This document shows positions 43,359 to 52,122 of a stretch of DNA of 64,000 bases, piece after piece. This DNA is from Anaerolineae bacterium (GTDB taxonomy: Bacteria; Chloroflexota; Anaerolineae; Aggregatilineales; Phototrophicaceae): positions 829,276 to 893,275 of the forward strand of contig JALHQT010000002.1 in the NCBI GenBank assembly GCA_022841825.1. The letters run 5' to 3'. The position numbers and the translations under genes are program-made. How positions within the stretch are numbered: the first letter of the stretch is position 1; each line of letters opens with the position of its first letter. Below the pieces are notes generated by a model. The model worked only from the letters and a program-made list of their open reading frames with translations. It was not told the DNA's origin and searched no databases.

Positions 43359-43841
43359 ATGAGCAGAATCCTGGTGCAAATCGCCAATCCGATGTGGACG
43401 AAGCGCGCGCTTCATCTCGCATGTGGTCTGGCGCGTGAGCAAAACCACGAAATTATCCTCCTGCGATTGATGCAGGTAGAACACATCAGCTATCTCGGAT
43501 CAGAGTTTGGCAACAGTGCCATAACACACGAAGACTACCTGTTGCTGCAAGAGTACGCAGCAACGGCTGAAGATTACGGCATCACGGTCACTCTCGAACA
43601 GACGCAATGCCTGTCACCATTGGACGCAATTGCCGACGCCGCAAGTCTGCTGGATGCCCGGATCATCTTTGCTCATATCCCGCAAAGCCCCGTGCCGTTC
43701 CTGCGTGAACTGCGCCTGCATCATCTGGAACGCAGGCTGCGCGACAGCGGTTGCCTCCTCTACACGTTGGATGCACCCGATCTGTACGAGGGTCATTCGA
43801 CGTGGCTGAAACGTTCATCAGCGACCTCTTCGTCCTCTTGA
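43359..43841 (+). CDS. UspA-like protein next to the K+ transporter
   Basis: A 160-residue protein with a universal-stress-protein-like alpha/beta fold: RILVQIANPMWTKRALHLACGLA at strand and helix 1, IILLRLMQVEHIS at strand 2, then LDAIADAASLLDARIIFAHIP. The canonical ATP-binding glycine loop at the C-terminus is not clear, so it may be a nucleotide-free or divergent form. AAGGA precedes the ATG. It lies 87 nt before a KimA-like potassium transporter. KdpD proteins contain an internal Usp domain that the shortened KdpD here lacks, so this gene could supply it in trans; that is inference. Confidence 0.75.
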   Translation: MSRILVQIANPMWTKRALHLACGLAREQNHEIILLRLMQVEHISYLGSEFGNSAITHEDYLLLQEYAATAEDYGITVTLEQTQCLSPLDAIADAASLLDARIIFAHIPQSPVPFLRELRLHHLERRLRDSGCLLYTLDAPDLYEGHSTWLKRSSATSSSS

Positions 43842-43928
43842 CGGATTCCAGGAAAACCTTCACAGCACCTTTTCACTGACTACATTGGCTTGCCCTGGGA
43901 TGGGTAATTGAGCTTATAGGGGGAACAG

Positions 43929-45974
43929 ATGACATTACACGATGTCCGTGATCGTGTTGGGACGCTCGTCTTCGGTGAACGCCTCAAGACTGCCGAAATA
44001 TCACACCAAACTGCGTCAAATCCCATCGCACTCGCGGTCCTTGCGAGTGACGCGCTATCGTCGGTGGCATATGCGACCGAAGAAATTCTGATCATCCTGA
44101 ACGCGGCGAGCCTGGGCGGGTTTGTACTCCTGGGCTTTCAGGGGAACGCGGCGTCTATCCCGATTGCGCTGGCGATTTCATTGCTGATCGCTATCGTCAC
44201 GATTTCTTATCGTCAGACGATCTTCTCCAATCCGGCGGGCGGCGGCGGTTACCGTGTCGCCAAAGAGAACCTGGGCGAAGAATTGGCGCAGGTGACCGGC
44301 GCGGCGCTGTTGACTGATTACATTCTCACGGTCGCTGTCAGCATCAGCGCCGGTGTTGCCAACCTGATCAGCGTCATCCCTGGGCTGGAACCGCTGCGTA
44401 TCGAATTAACTGTGGGCATCATCGTGGCGATGACGGTCATCAACCTGCGCGGTGTCAAGGAGAGCGCGCGTCTCTTCTCAGTCCCGACTTACTTCTTCCT
44501 GGTCAGCATGGCGCTCGCATTGATCATCGGCTTCTACCGCATGGCGACCGGAAGTCTAGGCGTCGTCACGGGCGTTGAACCCATCCATCATGATCTGGCG
44601 GGTCCCGTCACGCTGCTGCTGATGCTGCGCGCTTTCTCGTCCGGCTGTACTGCGCTGACGGGGATTGAAGCGATCTCGAACGACACGCAAATCTTCAGGC
44701 AGCCGCGCGCGAAAAACGCCGCCAATACACTGCTGGTGATGGCAACGATTCTCATCACACTCTTCATGAGCATTACAGTGCTGTCCAACGCCATTGGTGC
44801 TGTACCCTCACACGAGGAAACAGTCATCAGCCAGATGGCGCGGACGATCTATGGCACGGAAGGTATTGGCTATATCTTCTACCTGTTCACGATGGCGGGT
44901 GCATTCGCCGTACTGTTTATGGCGGCAAACACGCCTTTTGCGGACTTTCCGCAGCTTGCAGCGCTGCATAGCTCGGATGGTTTCCTACCCCGCCAGCTCA
45001 CCTATCGCGGTCGTCGTCTTGTATTCAGTTGGGGAGTGCTGACGCTTGCTGCCGGCTCGATCCTGATCGTCATCATCACGGGAGCGTTGGTCACCAACCT
45101 GATCCCGCTATATGCCATCGGCGTCTTCCTCGGCTTCACCATTTCGCAGACAGGGATGACTCGTCGGTTCTGGCGCAGTGGCAAGCTCAAGCCGGGTGAA
45201 TTCGCCTGGGGTCTGGAGACAAAGATCGAGTACGACCGCAACTGGTGGGTCAAGATGATCATCTCCGGCGTTGGAGCGATCATCACCTTCGTCGTAATGT
45301 GCGTCTTCATTGTCACCAAGTTCAGCCAGGGCGCATGGGTGATCGTCATCATCATCCCGACACTCGTCTGGATTTTCTTCCGCATCCACCGCCATTACAA
45401 GGAAACCGCAGCCCGGCTCAAGCTCGATCACATGCCCAAATTCGATGACATGCCTGTGACGTTTGATGCAAGCCGTGACAAGGAACTCGCCATCTACTTC
45501 TGCGATACCTGGTCAAAACTGGCGGTACGGGTCGTCAATGCCATCCTCAAACGCGGGCTGCCGATACTGATCATCCATATCAATGTCGATCAGAAACGCG
45601 CCGACGCTTTTATCAAGCGCAGTCGTGAAGTCATCGCGCTCAATGGTTGGGACGCGAACCTGATTCGCATCATCGACGATCCGTACCGTGATCTGCACAA
45701 AAGTGTGGCACGGACGTTGGATGAATTACGGGTACAGTATCCGAACATCTACTTCGAGATCTATATTGGTGCGCTGAGGACGAAGTTCCCATACAGCCTT
45801 CTGCATATGTCCACCGATCGCTTCCTGCGTGATGCGCTCTATGATGCCGACGACATCGCTCTCAACATCAAACAGATGGATATCGATGGAATTCCACTCC
45901 CACCAGGATTCAAGGTCACATTCGAACATGCGACCGAACATCACCATGAGGAGTTGAACGCGGCGCATACCTAA
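43929..45974 (+). CDS. APC-superfamily transporter, KimA-like potassium importer
   Basis: A 681-residue membrane protein: about twelve helices to residue 500, then a cytoplasmic domain. The N-terminal TASNPIALAVLASDALSSVAYATEEIL and YRQTIFSNPAGGGGYRVAKENLG match the substrate-site helices of KimA/YdaO, a proton-coupled high-affinity potassium importer, and not ordinary amino-acid permeases. The soluble tail (AIYFCDTWSKLAVRVVNAILKRGLP) has an alpha/beta character. GGGGGA sits 5 nt before the ATG. Its stop codon shares bases with the convergent kdpE stop. Adjacent KdpE/KdpD-type regulators support a potassium role. Confidence 0.85.
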   Translation: MTLHDVRDRVGTLVFGERLKTAEISHQTASNPIALAVLASDALSSVAYATEEILIILNAASLGGFVLLGFQGNAASIPIALAISLLIAIVTISYRQTIFSNPAGGGGYRVAKENLGEELAQVTGAALLTDYILTVAVSISAGVANLISVIPGLEPLRIELTVGIIVAMTVINLRGVKESARLFSVPTYFFLVSMALALIIGFYRMATGSLGVVTGVEPIHHDLAGPVTLLLMLRAFSSGCTALTGIEAISNDTQIFRQPRAKNAANTLLVMATILITLFMSITVLSNAIGAVPSHEETVISQMARTIYGTEGIGYIFYLFTMAGAFAVLFMAANTPFADFPQLAALHSSDGFLPRQLTYRGRRLVFSWGVLTLAAGSILIVIITGALVTNLIPLYAIGVFLGFTISQTGMTRRFWRSGKLKPGEFAWGLETKIEYDRNWWVKMIISGVGAIITFVVMCVFIVTKFSQGAWVIVIIIPTLVWIFFRIHRHYKETAARLKLDHMPKFDDMPVTFDASRDKELAIYFCDTWSKLAVRVVNAILKRGLPILIIHINVDQKRADAFIKRSREVIALNGWDANLIRIIDDPYRDLHKSVARTLDELRVQYPNIYFEIYIGALRTKFPYSLLHMSTDRFLRDALYDADDIALNIKQMDIDGIPLPPGFKVTFEHATEHHHEELNAAHT

Positions 45975-46672
45975 GCATCGCTGATAAAGCGATAGCCGAC
46001 GCCCGGCTCGTTAAGGATGTAGCGCACATTCCGAGCCGGGTTTTCACGCAGTTTCTTGCGTAGTGTGTTGATGAACACGCGCACGTAATGATCCATTTCG
46101 CCATATTCGGGTCCCCAGACCTCGCTGAGGATGGCGCGGTGGGTCATGACCTTGCCGGGATGGGTCGCTAAAAGTCGCAGGAGATCGTACTCCTTCGGCG
46201 TCAGATGGATTTCTTCGTCGTCGGCGAAAACGCGGCGGTTCACCAGGTCGATGAAAAGCGCACCTGTCCGAATCTCGGCGCGTGTGTTGGTGGCAGGTTC
46301 GACGGCAATGCGCCGCATGATTGCGATGATGCGTGCGTGGAGTTCTTCAATCCCGAACGGCTTTGTCAGGTAGTCGTCAGCACCCGCCATGAGCGCGGCG
46401 ACTTTCGTCTTTTCCTCGTTATGCACCGACAGCATGATGATCGGCACCTTTGACCATTCCCGCAGCCGCTGGCAGACCTCCAGACCATCCGGTCCCGCGC
46501 CGAGTGAGATGTCCAGGATGATAAGGTCTGGCGAACTCTGTGCCACTGTTATGATGGCTTGTTGCCCACTCTCGGCAGTGAGAACGTCATAGCCGCCATA
46601 CCCACCCAACCCGATCTTGAGCTGTTTGCGAATCTGGGGCTCATCATCCACGACCAGGATCTTGAGTTTCAT
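45971..46672 (-). CDS. kdpE: KdpE-type response regulator
   Basis: A 233-residue OmpR/PhoB-family regulator. The receiver domain has DDE at residues 9-11 and phosphoacceptor Asp54 (LIILDISLG), with Lys in YLTKPF; the C-terminal winged helix includes LTPKEYDLLRLLATHPGKVMTHRAILSEVWGPEYG and RVFINTLRKKLRENPARNVRYILNEPGVGYRF, which closely follow KdpE. In other bacteria KdpE activates kdpFABC on potassium limitation. Here no kdpFABC is nearby and the convergent gene is a KimA-like importer. The start overlaps the kinase gene by 29 nt. Confidence 0.93.
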   Translation of the reverse strand: MKLKILVVDDEPQIRKQLKIGLGGYGGYDVLTAESGQQAIITVAQSSPDLIILDISLGAGPDGLEVCQRLREWSKVPIIMLSVHNEEKTKVAALMAGADDYLTKPFGIEELHARIIAIMRRIAVEPATNTRAEIRTGALFIDLVNRRVFADDEEIHLTPKEYDLLRLLATHPGKVMTHRAILSEVWGPEYGEMDHYVRVFINTLRKKLRENPARNVRYILNEPGVGYRFISDA

Positions 46673-47783
46673 AGCCCTTTGTCTCCCTGATGGGCAATGC
46701 GATCACAAAAGTTGCGCCCCCACCAAGAGTGTCTTCGACGCGCAGTTCTCCATCGTGCGCTTCGATGATCCCTTTGGCAATCGGCAGCCCTAAGCCAATT
46801 CTGCCATCTTTGCCACGATAAAACGGTTCCATCATGTGTGCTTTGGTCTCTTCGTCAATCGTCTCGCCATGATTGATAATCCTGAAGAGCGCCCATTCCT
46901 TGAGCTGTTCTCCCTGCAGTTCGACCTGCTGGGCGGCAGGTTCATAGCGCAGTGCGTTGTCGACAAGGTTGGTCACTGCCTGCAGGATCAGACCATAGTC
47001 AAATTCGACCAGGGGCATAGTGTCGGGAAAATCGATCTTCAGTCGTTCCTGTTTCGTCAACTGCCAGACACGCGCCGCCACATCTCCCGCAACTTCTTCC
47101 AATGAATTCAAGCCTACACTTAACCTGAGTGCACCCGCCTTGAGCCGTGACATATCGAGCAGATTACCCACCAGACGATCCAATTGGTCAGCTTCCGTCT
47201 CGATGGTCTCGGCAAGCTCGACTTGCTGCTGCGGGGTGAGTCTACTCCTGAGCTGGCGCAGATTGGATGCCGAACTCTTAATGATGGTGATCGGCGTCCG
47301 CAGGTCATGCGAAACCGCGTGCAGCAGCGCTGTTTTCAACCGGTCCGCTTCTTCAAACTTGCGGCTTTTGCGTTCCATCTCGAGCAGCATCTCACCTTCA
47401 CGCACCTGCTGCCGCGCGATCTCCGCCTGCTGCCGCGAGTAAGCGCCTAACCGCCCTGCGATCATGGCGACAATCAGAAAGACGATCAGGTCGAGTAATT
47501 CCCGCGAATCGGATGCCCAAAGCGTGTAGTAGGGAGGCACAAAGAAGAAGTTGATTGAGAAGAAACTGACAAAAGTCGTCACGAGGGCGGGGACGATCCC
47601 CTGGGTGATGGCGACGAGGACGACCAGCAGCAGAAAGAACATGGTGATATTGGCGAGCGTGAGGGTGTCGCGCAGCAGGAGCAGCACGAACGTCAGCACT
47701 ACAGCGCACAGCAGCGCCAGCGCGTGCGCACGCAGCCGACCGCGCCTGGTCGTCAAGTGCTGAGGATGGAGTTGGGTGTTCAT
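46644..47783 (-). CDS. Shortened KdpD-like sensor histidine kinase
   Basis: A 379-residue kinase made of a four-helix DUF4118 membrane domain (about residues 20-112, including the conserved FSINFFFVPPYYTL), a linker coiled coil, a HisKA domain with His159 (LLHAVSHDLRTPITIIKSS) and a HATPase domain (NLVDNALRYEP, GIGLGLPIAKGIIEAH-type G boxes). This is exactly the C-terminal half of KdpD; the N-terminal cytoplasmic KdpD and Usp domains, about 400 residues in the enterobacterial protein, are missing. It shares a transcript with kdpE. A GTG one codon before the ATG is an alternative start. Confidence 0.9.
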   Translation of the reverse strand: MNTQLHPQHLTTRRGRLRAHALALLCAVVLTFVLLLLRDTLTLANITMFFLLLVVLVAITQGIVPALVTTFVSFFSINFFFVPPYYTLWASDSRELLDLIVFLIVAMIAGRLGAYSRQQAEIARQQVREGEMLLEMERKSRKFEEADRLKTALLHAVSHDLRTPITIIKSSASNLRQLRSRLTPQQQVELAETIETEADQLDRLVGNLLDMSRLKAGALRLSVGLNSLEEVAGDVAARVWQLTKQERLKIDFPDTMPLVEFDYGLILQAVTNLVDNALRYEPAAQQVELQGEQLKEWALFRIINHGETIDEETKAHMMEPFYRGKDGRIGLGLPIAKGIIEAHDGELRVEDTLGGGATFVIALPIRETKGYETQDPGRG

Positions 47784-47887
47784 CACACTGATTCTACAAC
47801 ATCTGCGTGCCCATTTCTTCGCCTTTCGTGTTGAAATCTCTCCGGTGGTACACTACCTCTGATGTCGTACTGGAGTGCCATCTCCCG

Positions 47888-50809
47888 ATGATCTTTACCG
47901 CGCCGCTGGCGCTGCTCCTGCTGCTTGCGCTTATTCCCATCATCGCCTGGGGGGTGCCGCGCACGTCGTTCCGGCGGCTGCGCGACTGGACGAGCCTGAT
48001 CCTGCGCTGCCTGCTCTTCACGCTCGTTGTGCTGGCGCTGGCAGGCACGCAGGTCGTGCGTTCCGCCGACCGTCTGGCGGTGGTCTTCCTGGTGGATGCG
48101 TCGGACAGCATCACGCAGTCGTCGCGCGAAGCGCAGCTTGACTACCTGCGCGCTGCGCTGACGGCGATGACAGTCGATGATTCGGCGGCGGTGGTCGTCT
48201 TCGGCGCGAACGCGGTGGTCGAACGCGGCTTGAGCGTGGTGCGGGAACTCCCCAACCTGCGCTCGGCACCGATCACGACGCAGACTGACCTGGACGAGGC
48301 GATCCGCATCGGTTTGGGGCTATTCCCGGCGGATGCCGCCCGACGCATGGTGATCCTCAGCGATGGCGCGCAGACGGTCGGCAGCGCGGAGACGGCGGCG
48401 AGAAGAGCGGCGGCGACTGGTGCCGAGATCAGCTATGTCCCGCTGGTGCGCGATCCCGCGCCGGAAGTCCAGGTGATCGACGTGCGCGCGCCGGAAGAAG
48501 TGGGCGCGGGGCAGGAATTCGACCTCAGCTTCACCGTGCGCGCCGAAGCGGCGACCCCCGCCACCATCACGATTTCGGCGGGCGGTGCCATCCTCTTCCG
48601 CACCGAAGCCTCGCTCAATCCCGGCGACAACAACTATGCCGTCTCGCTGACGGCGGATGCGGCGGGCTTCCGTGACTTCGAGGTGCGTGTCGATCCGCGC
48701 GATGGCGACTCGTTCTATCAGAACAACGCTCTCGCGACGTTCAGCCAGATCGTCGGACCGCCGCGTGTGCTGCTGGTCGCCCGCAACGATGGCGATGGCG
48801 CAGCCCTGGAAAGCGCGCTGACCGAGACGGGCTTGGAGGTTGAGCGCGTGCAGCCGGATGGGCTGCCGATTGGGATCGCCCCGCTCGCGGACTACGAAAG
48901 CGTCATTCTTTCCAACATCCCCGCGACCCTCCTGAGCGAGCGGCGCATGGAGGCGCTGGCGTCGTATGTGCGCGACCTGGGCGGTGGCTTGGTCGTTGTC
49001 GGGGGACCCGATGCTTACGCGCCCGGTGGTTACTTCCAGACTCCGCTCGAAGAAGCACTGCCGGTCGAGATGCAAATCCGCGATCAGCAGCGGCTGCCGC
49101 AGCTCACGATTGCCTATGTGATCGACCGTTCAGGCAGCATGGGGGTGGCGGGACCCAGCGGCTTCGAGGCGATTGAGCTGGCGAAAGAGGCGATGATCCG
49201 TTCGATTGAGTTTCTTCAGGCGAGCGACCGCGCCGGGGTCATCTCGTTCGATACCGGCGCGTCGTGGATCGCCGATATTCAGCCCGTGCTGGATCGCATC
49301 AGTCTGCAAACGCTGATCGGCACGCTGCGCGCCAGCGGCGGCACCGACATCGAGGCGGGTTACACGCTGGCGGCGCAGGCGCTGGCGCTCGACCCGTCGC
49401 CGCGCAAGCATATCATCCTGCTGACCGACGGCGGCGCGAACGAGGGGCTGCTCGTGCAAACGGCGACCGAGCTGTCGGCACAGGACATCACCACCAGCGT
49501 GATTTCGATTGGCGCGGGACCCGACTTCCTGGCGGCGATGGCGCAGGCGGGCGGTGGAAACTATCACGAAGTGCTGGCGGTCGAGGAAATCCCGACGATC
49601 TTCGCCTCGGAAACGGTGCTGGCGAGCCGCGCCTATATCATCGAGGACGAGGCGTTCGTCCCGGCGTTGAGCGCAAACAGCCCGATTATCAACGGCATCA
49701 CCAGCGCTCCGTCGCTGCTCGGCTATGTGGCGACGACGCCGCGTCAGACGGCGCAGGTCATCCTGCGCACGCCGAACAGCTTCGCCGACCCGATCCTGGC
49801 AAGCTGGCAGTATGGGCTGGGGCGGGCGGTCGCCTTCACCAGCGACGCGGGTGCGCGCTGGGCGGGCGAATGGGCGACCTGGGGCGACTTCGCGCGCTTC
49901 TGGGGGCAGACGGTGCGCTGGACGATCACCGCGACCGCCGCCAACAACGTCGAAGCGCGCATCGTCCCGGATGGCGAGCAGGCGCGGGTTGTGGTCGATG
50001 CGCGCGATGCGGCGGGGCGCTTCCTGAACGGGCTGACGCTGGAGGCATCGGTCGTCGCGCCTGACCTGACGGCGGAGCGGATCGTCTTGCAGCAGGTCGC
50101 GCCGGGGCGCTACGAAGCCGCCTTTATGCCCGACGCGGAAGGCGCGTATTTCGTGCGGCTGGCGGGCAGCGGTGGTGAGGTCGTCGTCAACCAGACGAGC
50201 GGCTGGGTCAACAGCTATTCGCCGGAGTACGACACACGCCCGGTGGCGGAAGGCGAAGGGCTGCTGGCGGAGGTGGCGACGCTGACGGGCGGGCGCTCGC
50301 TGCTCGATACGCCGGAGGCGGTCTTCGCCCACACGCTGCAAGCCGCGCCGAGCTACACGCCGGTCGCGCCCTGGCTGCTGCTGCTCGCCGCCCTGCTGCT
50401 GCCGCTCGACATCGCCGTGCGCCGCCTGCTGATCACGCGCAGCGATCTGGCGCGCTGGCGAGCGGCGTTGACTCGGCAGCGCGCGGCGGGCGAGACGAGT
50501 GAGCGCATGTCCACGCTGCTGGAGGCGAAGCAGCGCGCGCGCGAAGCGACGACGGTCGAGGGGGCGGTAGGGACAGCAGGTGCCGGGGTGGCGGACGCCC
50601 GGAATGGCGTCCCGACAGGATCGCGCGGCGTTTCTGCCGCAACGAGGCGTTCCACAGCGGACGATGCGCCCTCACCCCCTACCCCTCTCCCTCAGGGAGA
50701 GGGGAGCAAACCACCCTCTCGCCCATTTCCTGCGTCGCCGCCGCCCCCCGCGCCGGGCAGCACGGCGTCGAAGCTGCTGGAAAAACGCAAAGAGCGGGAT
50801 AACCGCTAG
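47888..50809 (+). CDS. Large membrane VWA-domain protein
   Basis: A 973-residue protein with N-terminal membrane helices (residues 1-25 and about 38-58), a first von Willebrand A domain (VVFLVDASDSITQSS), a class I glutamine-amidotransferase-like region (LVARNDGDGAALESALTETGLEVERV onward), a second VWA domain with an intact MIDAS (IAYVIDRSGSMGV), a beta domain and a C-terminal helix (PWLLLLAALLLPLDIAV). This is the architecture of BatA/YegL-related proteins in Chloroflexota. The cytoplasmic tail, about residues 900-960, is partly made of two intergenic-type repeats (50593-50612 and 50669-50704). The substrate or partner is unknown. Confidence 0.88.
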   Translation: MIFTAPLALLLLLALIPIIAWGVPRTSFRRLRDWTSLILRCLLFTLVVLALAGTQVVRSADRLAVVFLVDASDSITQSSREAQLDYLRAALTAMTVDDSAAVVVFGANAVVERGLSVVRELPNLRSAPITTQTDLDEAIRIGLGLFPADAARRMVILSDGAQTVGSAETAARRAAATGAEISYVPLVRDPAPEVQVIDVRAPEEVGAGQEFDLSFTVRAEAATPATITISAGGAILFRTEASLNPGDNNYAVSLTADAAGFRDFEVRVDPRDGDSFYQNNALATFSQIVGPPRVLLVARNDGDGAALESALTETGLEVERVQPDGLPIGIAPLADYESVILSNIPATLLSERRMEALASYVRDLGGGLVVVGGPDAYAPGGYFQTPLEEALPVEMQIRDQQRLPQLTIAYVIDRSGSMGVAGPSGFEAIELAKEAMIRSIEFLQASDRAGVISFDTGASWIADIQPVLDRISLQTLIGTLRASGGTDIEAGYTLAAQALALDPSPRKHIILLTDGGANEGLLVQTATELSAQDITTSVISIGAGPDFLAAMAQAGGGNYHEVLAVEEIPTIFASETVLASRAYIIEDEAFVPALSANSPIINGITSAPSLLGYVATTPRQTAQVILRTPNSFADPILASWQYGLGRAVAFTSDAGARWAGEWATWGDFARFWGQTVRWTITATAANNVEARIVPDGEQARVVVDARDAAGRFLNGLTLEASVVAPDLTAERIVLQQVAPGRYEAAFMPDAEGAYFVRLAGSGGEVVVNQTSGWVNSYSPEYDTRPVAEGEGLLAEVATLTGGRSLLDTPEAVFAHTLQAAPSYTPVAPWLLLLAALLLPLDIAVRRLLITRSDLARWRAALTRQRAAGETSERMSTLLEAKQRAREATTVEGAVGTAGAGVADARNGVPTGSRGVSAATRRSTADDAPSPPTPLPQGEGSKPPSRPFPASPPPPAPGSTASKLLEKRKERDNR
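50593..50612. repeat. GGACGCC...GGCGTCC hairpin inside a coding tail
   Basis: Seven-nt arms (50593-50599, 50606-50612) lie within the C-terminal tail of the VWA gene. The same arms occur intergenically at 50833-50854, so a mobile intergenic element appears to have been absorbed into the reading frame. Confidence 0.8.
50669..50704. repeat. CCCTCACCC-type repeat inside a coding tail
   Basis: CCCTCACCCC then the hairpin CCCCTCTCCCT-C-AGGGAGAGGGG (50682-50704) is read as part of the VWA protein (PSPPTPLPQGEG). The same element is intergenic at 22466-22580. Confidence 0.85.
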
Positions 50810-50832
50810 ACCGTTGATCGGTACAACGGACA

Positions 50833-50854
50833 CGGACGCCATTCATGGCGTCCG
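50833..50854. repeat. CGGACGCC...GGCGTCCG hairpin
   Basis: Eight-nt arms flank ATTCAT, 24 nt after the VWA gene stop. It may help end transcription, but no U-run follows. Confidence 0.75.
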
Positions 50855-50942
50855 CCGAAGTTCCATAATCCTCTATCCATCTGCTGCCAAACGCGGCTAT
50901 AATGTTTGAAGTGTGTAATATCGTCAAACGTTGGGGTGGCGC

Positions 50943-51587
50943 GTGTTCAATCGCCTGCAAGACCTGATCGACCGGATTCCTTCCGGGTTACGCCGCGTGC
51001 TGATCGCCGTCATCGTCCTGGGGCTGTTGGCGGTGTTTTTCCCGTTGCAGCAGGACATCAACCGCCTGAACCAGCCGCTGCCGCCGTTGACGCCGACGCC
51101 TGGCACGACGAACGATGCTGCAAGCGGAGGCGCGGTCAACACCAGCAGCGGTGGGACGACCGAGAGCGAAGGCGGCGCGGTCAATACCAGCAGTGGCGGC
51201 ACTGACGCGGGCGGGAACACCAGCAGCAGCGGGACGAACGCCGAAACCCGCGACACCCAGGACACCCCCTCGACGCCTGTCGCCAGCATCCAGCCCAGCG
51301 CCACCGGACGCCCCACCACTGCGCCGTCCCCAACACTTTCGCCCTGCGGTGCCAACGCGGGGTGGGTGATCTACACGGTGCGCCCAGGCGACACGCTCAA
51401 CGGCATCGCGCAGTTGGTGGGCACGACGCTTGAAGTGCTGATCGAATGTAACGACCTGGCAAATCCGAATGCGCTGCGCGTGAACCAGCAGTTGTTCGTG
51501 CCGGAGCTGCCGAGCCTGTTCGTGACTTCGACGGCGACGCCTTCGATTACGCCCACGCCGAGCGTGACGCCGACCCCGCGCACGTAG
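50943..51587 (+). CDS. LysM-domain secreted or anchored protein
   Basis: A 214-residue protein with one N-terminal membrane helix (about residues 16-34, RRVLIAVIVLGLLAVFF), a long Ser/Gly/Thr low-complexity linker containing three copies of an NTSSGGT-like unit, and one LysM domain (about 143-188: YTVRPGDTLNGIAQLVGTTLEVLIECNDLANPNALRVNQQLFVP). It would bind peptidoglycan or chitin-like glycans outside the membrane. The start is taken at GTG 50943, with GGGGTGG just upstream; a TTG at 50931 is also in frame. Confidence 0.82.
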   Translation: MFNRLQDLIDRIPSGLRRVLIAVIVLGLLAVFFPLQQDINRLNQPLPPLTPTPGTTNDAASGGAVNTSSGGTTESEGGAVNTSSGGTDAGGNTSSSGTNAETRDTQDTPSTPVASIQPSATGRPTTAPSPTLSPCGANAGWVIYTVRPGDTLNGIAQLVGTTLEVLIECNDLANPNALRVNQQLFVPELPSLFVTSTATPSITPTPSVTPTPRT

Positions 51588-51606
51588 CCGCCCAAAAATG
51601 CAAGAT

Positions 51607-51666
51607 AACCGCGAAGACGCGCAGAAAAAGGGAACTGTACTTCGCGTCCTCTGCGCCTTTGCGGTT
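51607..51666. repeat. AACCGCG...GCGGTT inverted repeat
   Basis: AACCGCGAAGACGCGCAG on the left pairs imperfectly with CTGCGCCTTTGCGGTT on the right, with an inner TTCGCGTCC copy. The element fills the convergent gap between the LysM and GNAT genes and is related to 21665-21733. Confidence 0.75.
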
Positions 51667-51669
51667 CAA

Positions 51670-52122
51670 TTATCTCTCTTTGACCATGATGTGAATCGTC
51701 AGCCGGAGCACCCGCTCGACGAACCAGAGCAGCGCGCGCGGTGGCAGCATGGCGGCGGGGCGCGCATCGCCTAGGACTTCCCGATAGCCCAGGCGCGTGT
51801 AATAGGGCACGTTGTGCGAGCCGCACATCAGATAGAGCGGCAGCCCGGCGCGTGCTTCGAGCGCCGCCACCAGCGCCGCGCCGACGCCCTGCCCGCGCAT
51901 CTCCGGCGCGACCACCAGGCTGCCCAACTCCTTGATCGTCCCATGCAGGCGGATTTGCCCGATGCCGACGATGCGGTCGCCGCTTTCGGCGATCAGGAAA
52001 TTCTGCCAGTGGACATCGCGCGGGTTGAGGCATTCGGACGTGACCATGCGGCGGATGATCGGCTGGTCGTCCTCGGTCGCGCGGCGCAGGGTGATCTCGG
52101 CGCTAGTCGGGGAATACATCAT
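51670..52122 (-). CDS. GNAT-family N-acetyltransferase
   Basis: A 150-residue GCN5-related acetyltransferase. The acetyl-CoA loop is LGSLVVAPEMRGQGVGAALVAALE (motif A with RGQGVG), followed by GLPLYLMCGSHNVPYYTRLGY (motif B). The C-terminus ends in a hydrophobic, basic helix. The start at 52122 overlaps the stop of the upstream nuclease gene by 4 nt (ATGA), with a second ATG directly following. The substrate is unknown. Confidence 0.9.
   Translation of the reverse strand: MMYSPTSAEITLRRATEDDQPIIRRMVTSECLNPRDVHWQNFLIAESGDRIVGIGQIRLHGTIKELGSLVVAPEMRGQGVGAALVAALEARAGLPLYLMCGSHNVPYYTRLGYREVLGDARPAAMLPPRALLWFVERVLRLTIHIMVKER

Noticed and set aside
43167-43484. Longer N-terminus for the aldehyde dehydrogenase
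   Set aside because: The 106 upstream codons overlap the divergent Usp-like gene and show no family similarity; GGGAGG marks the start at 43166.
43842-43928. Possible c-di-AMP (ydaO) riboswitch before the KimA-like gene
   Set aside because: The gap is only 87 nt, too short for the ydaO fold, and I see none of its conserved segments.
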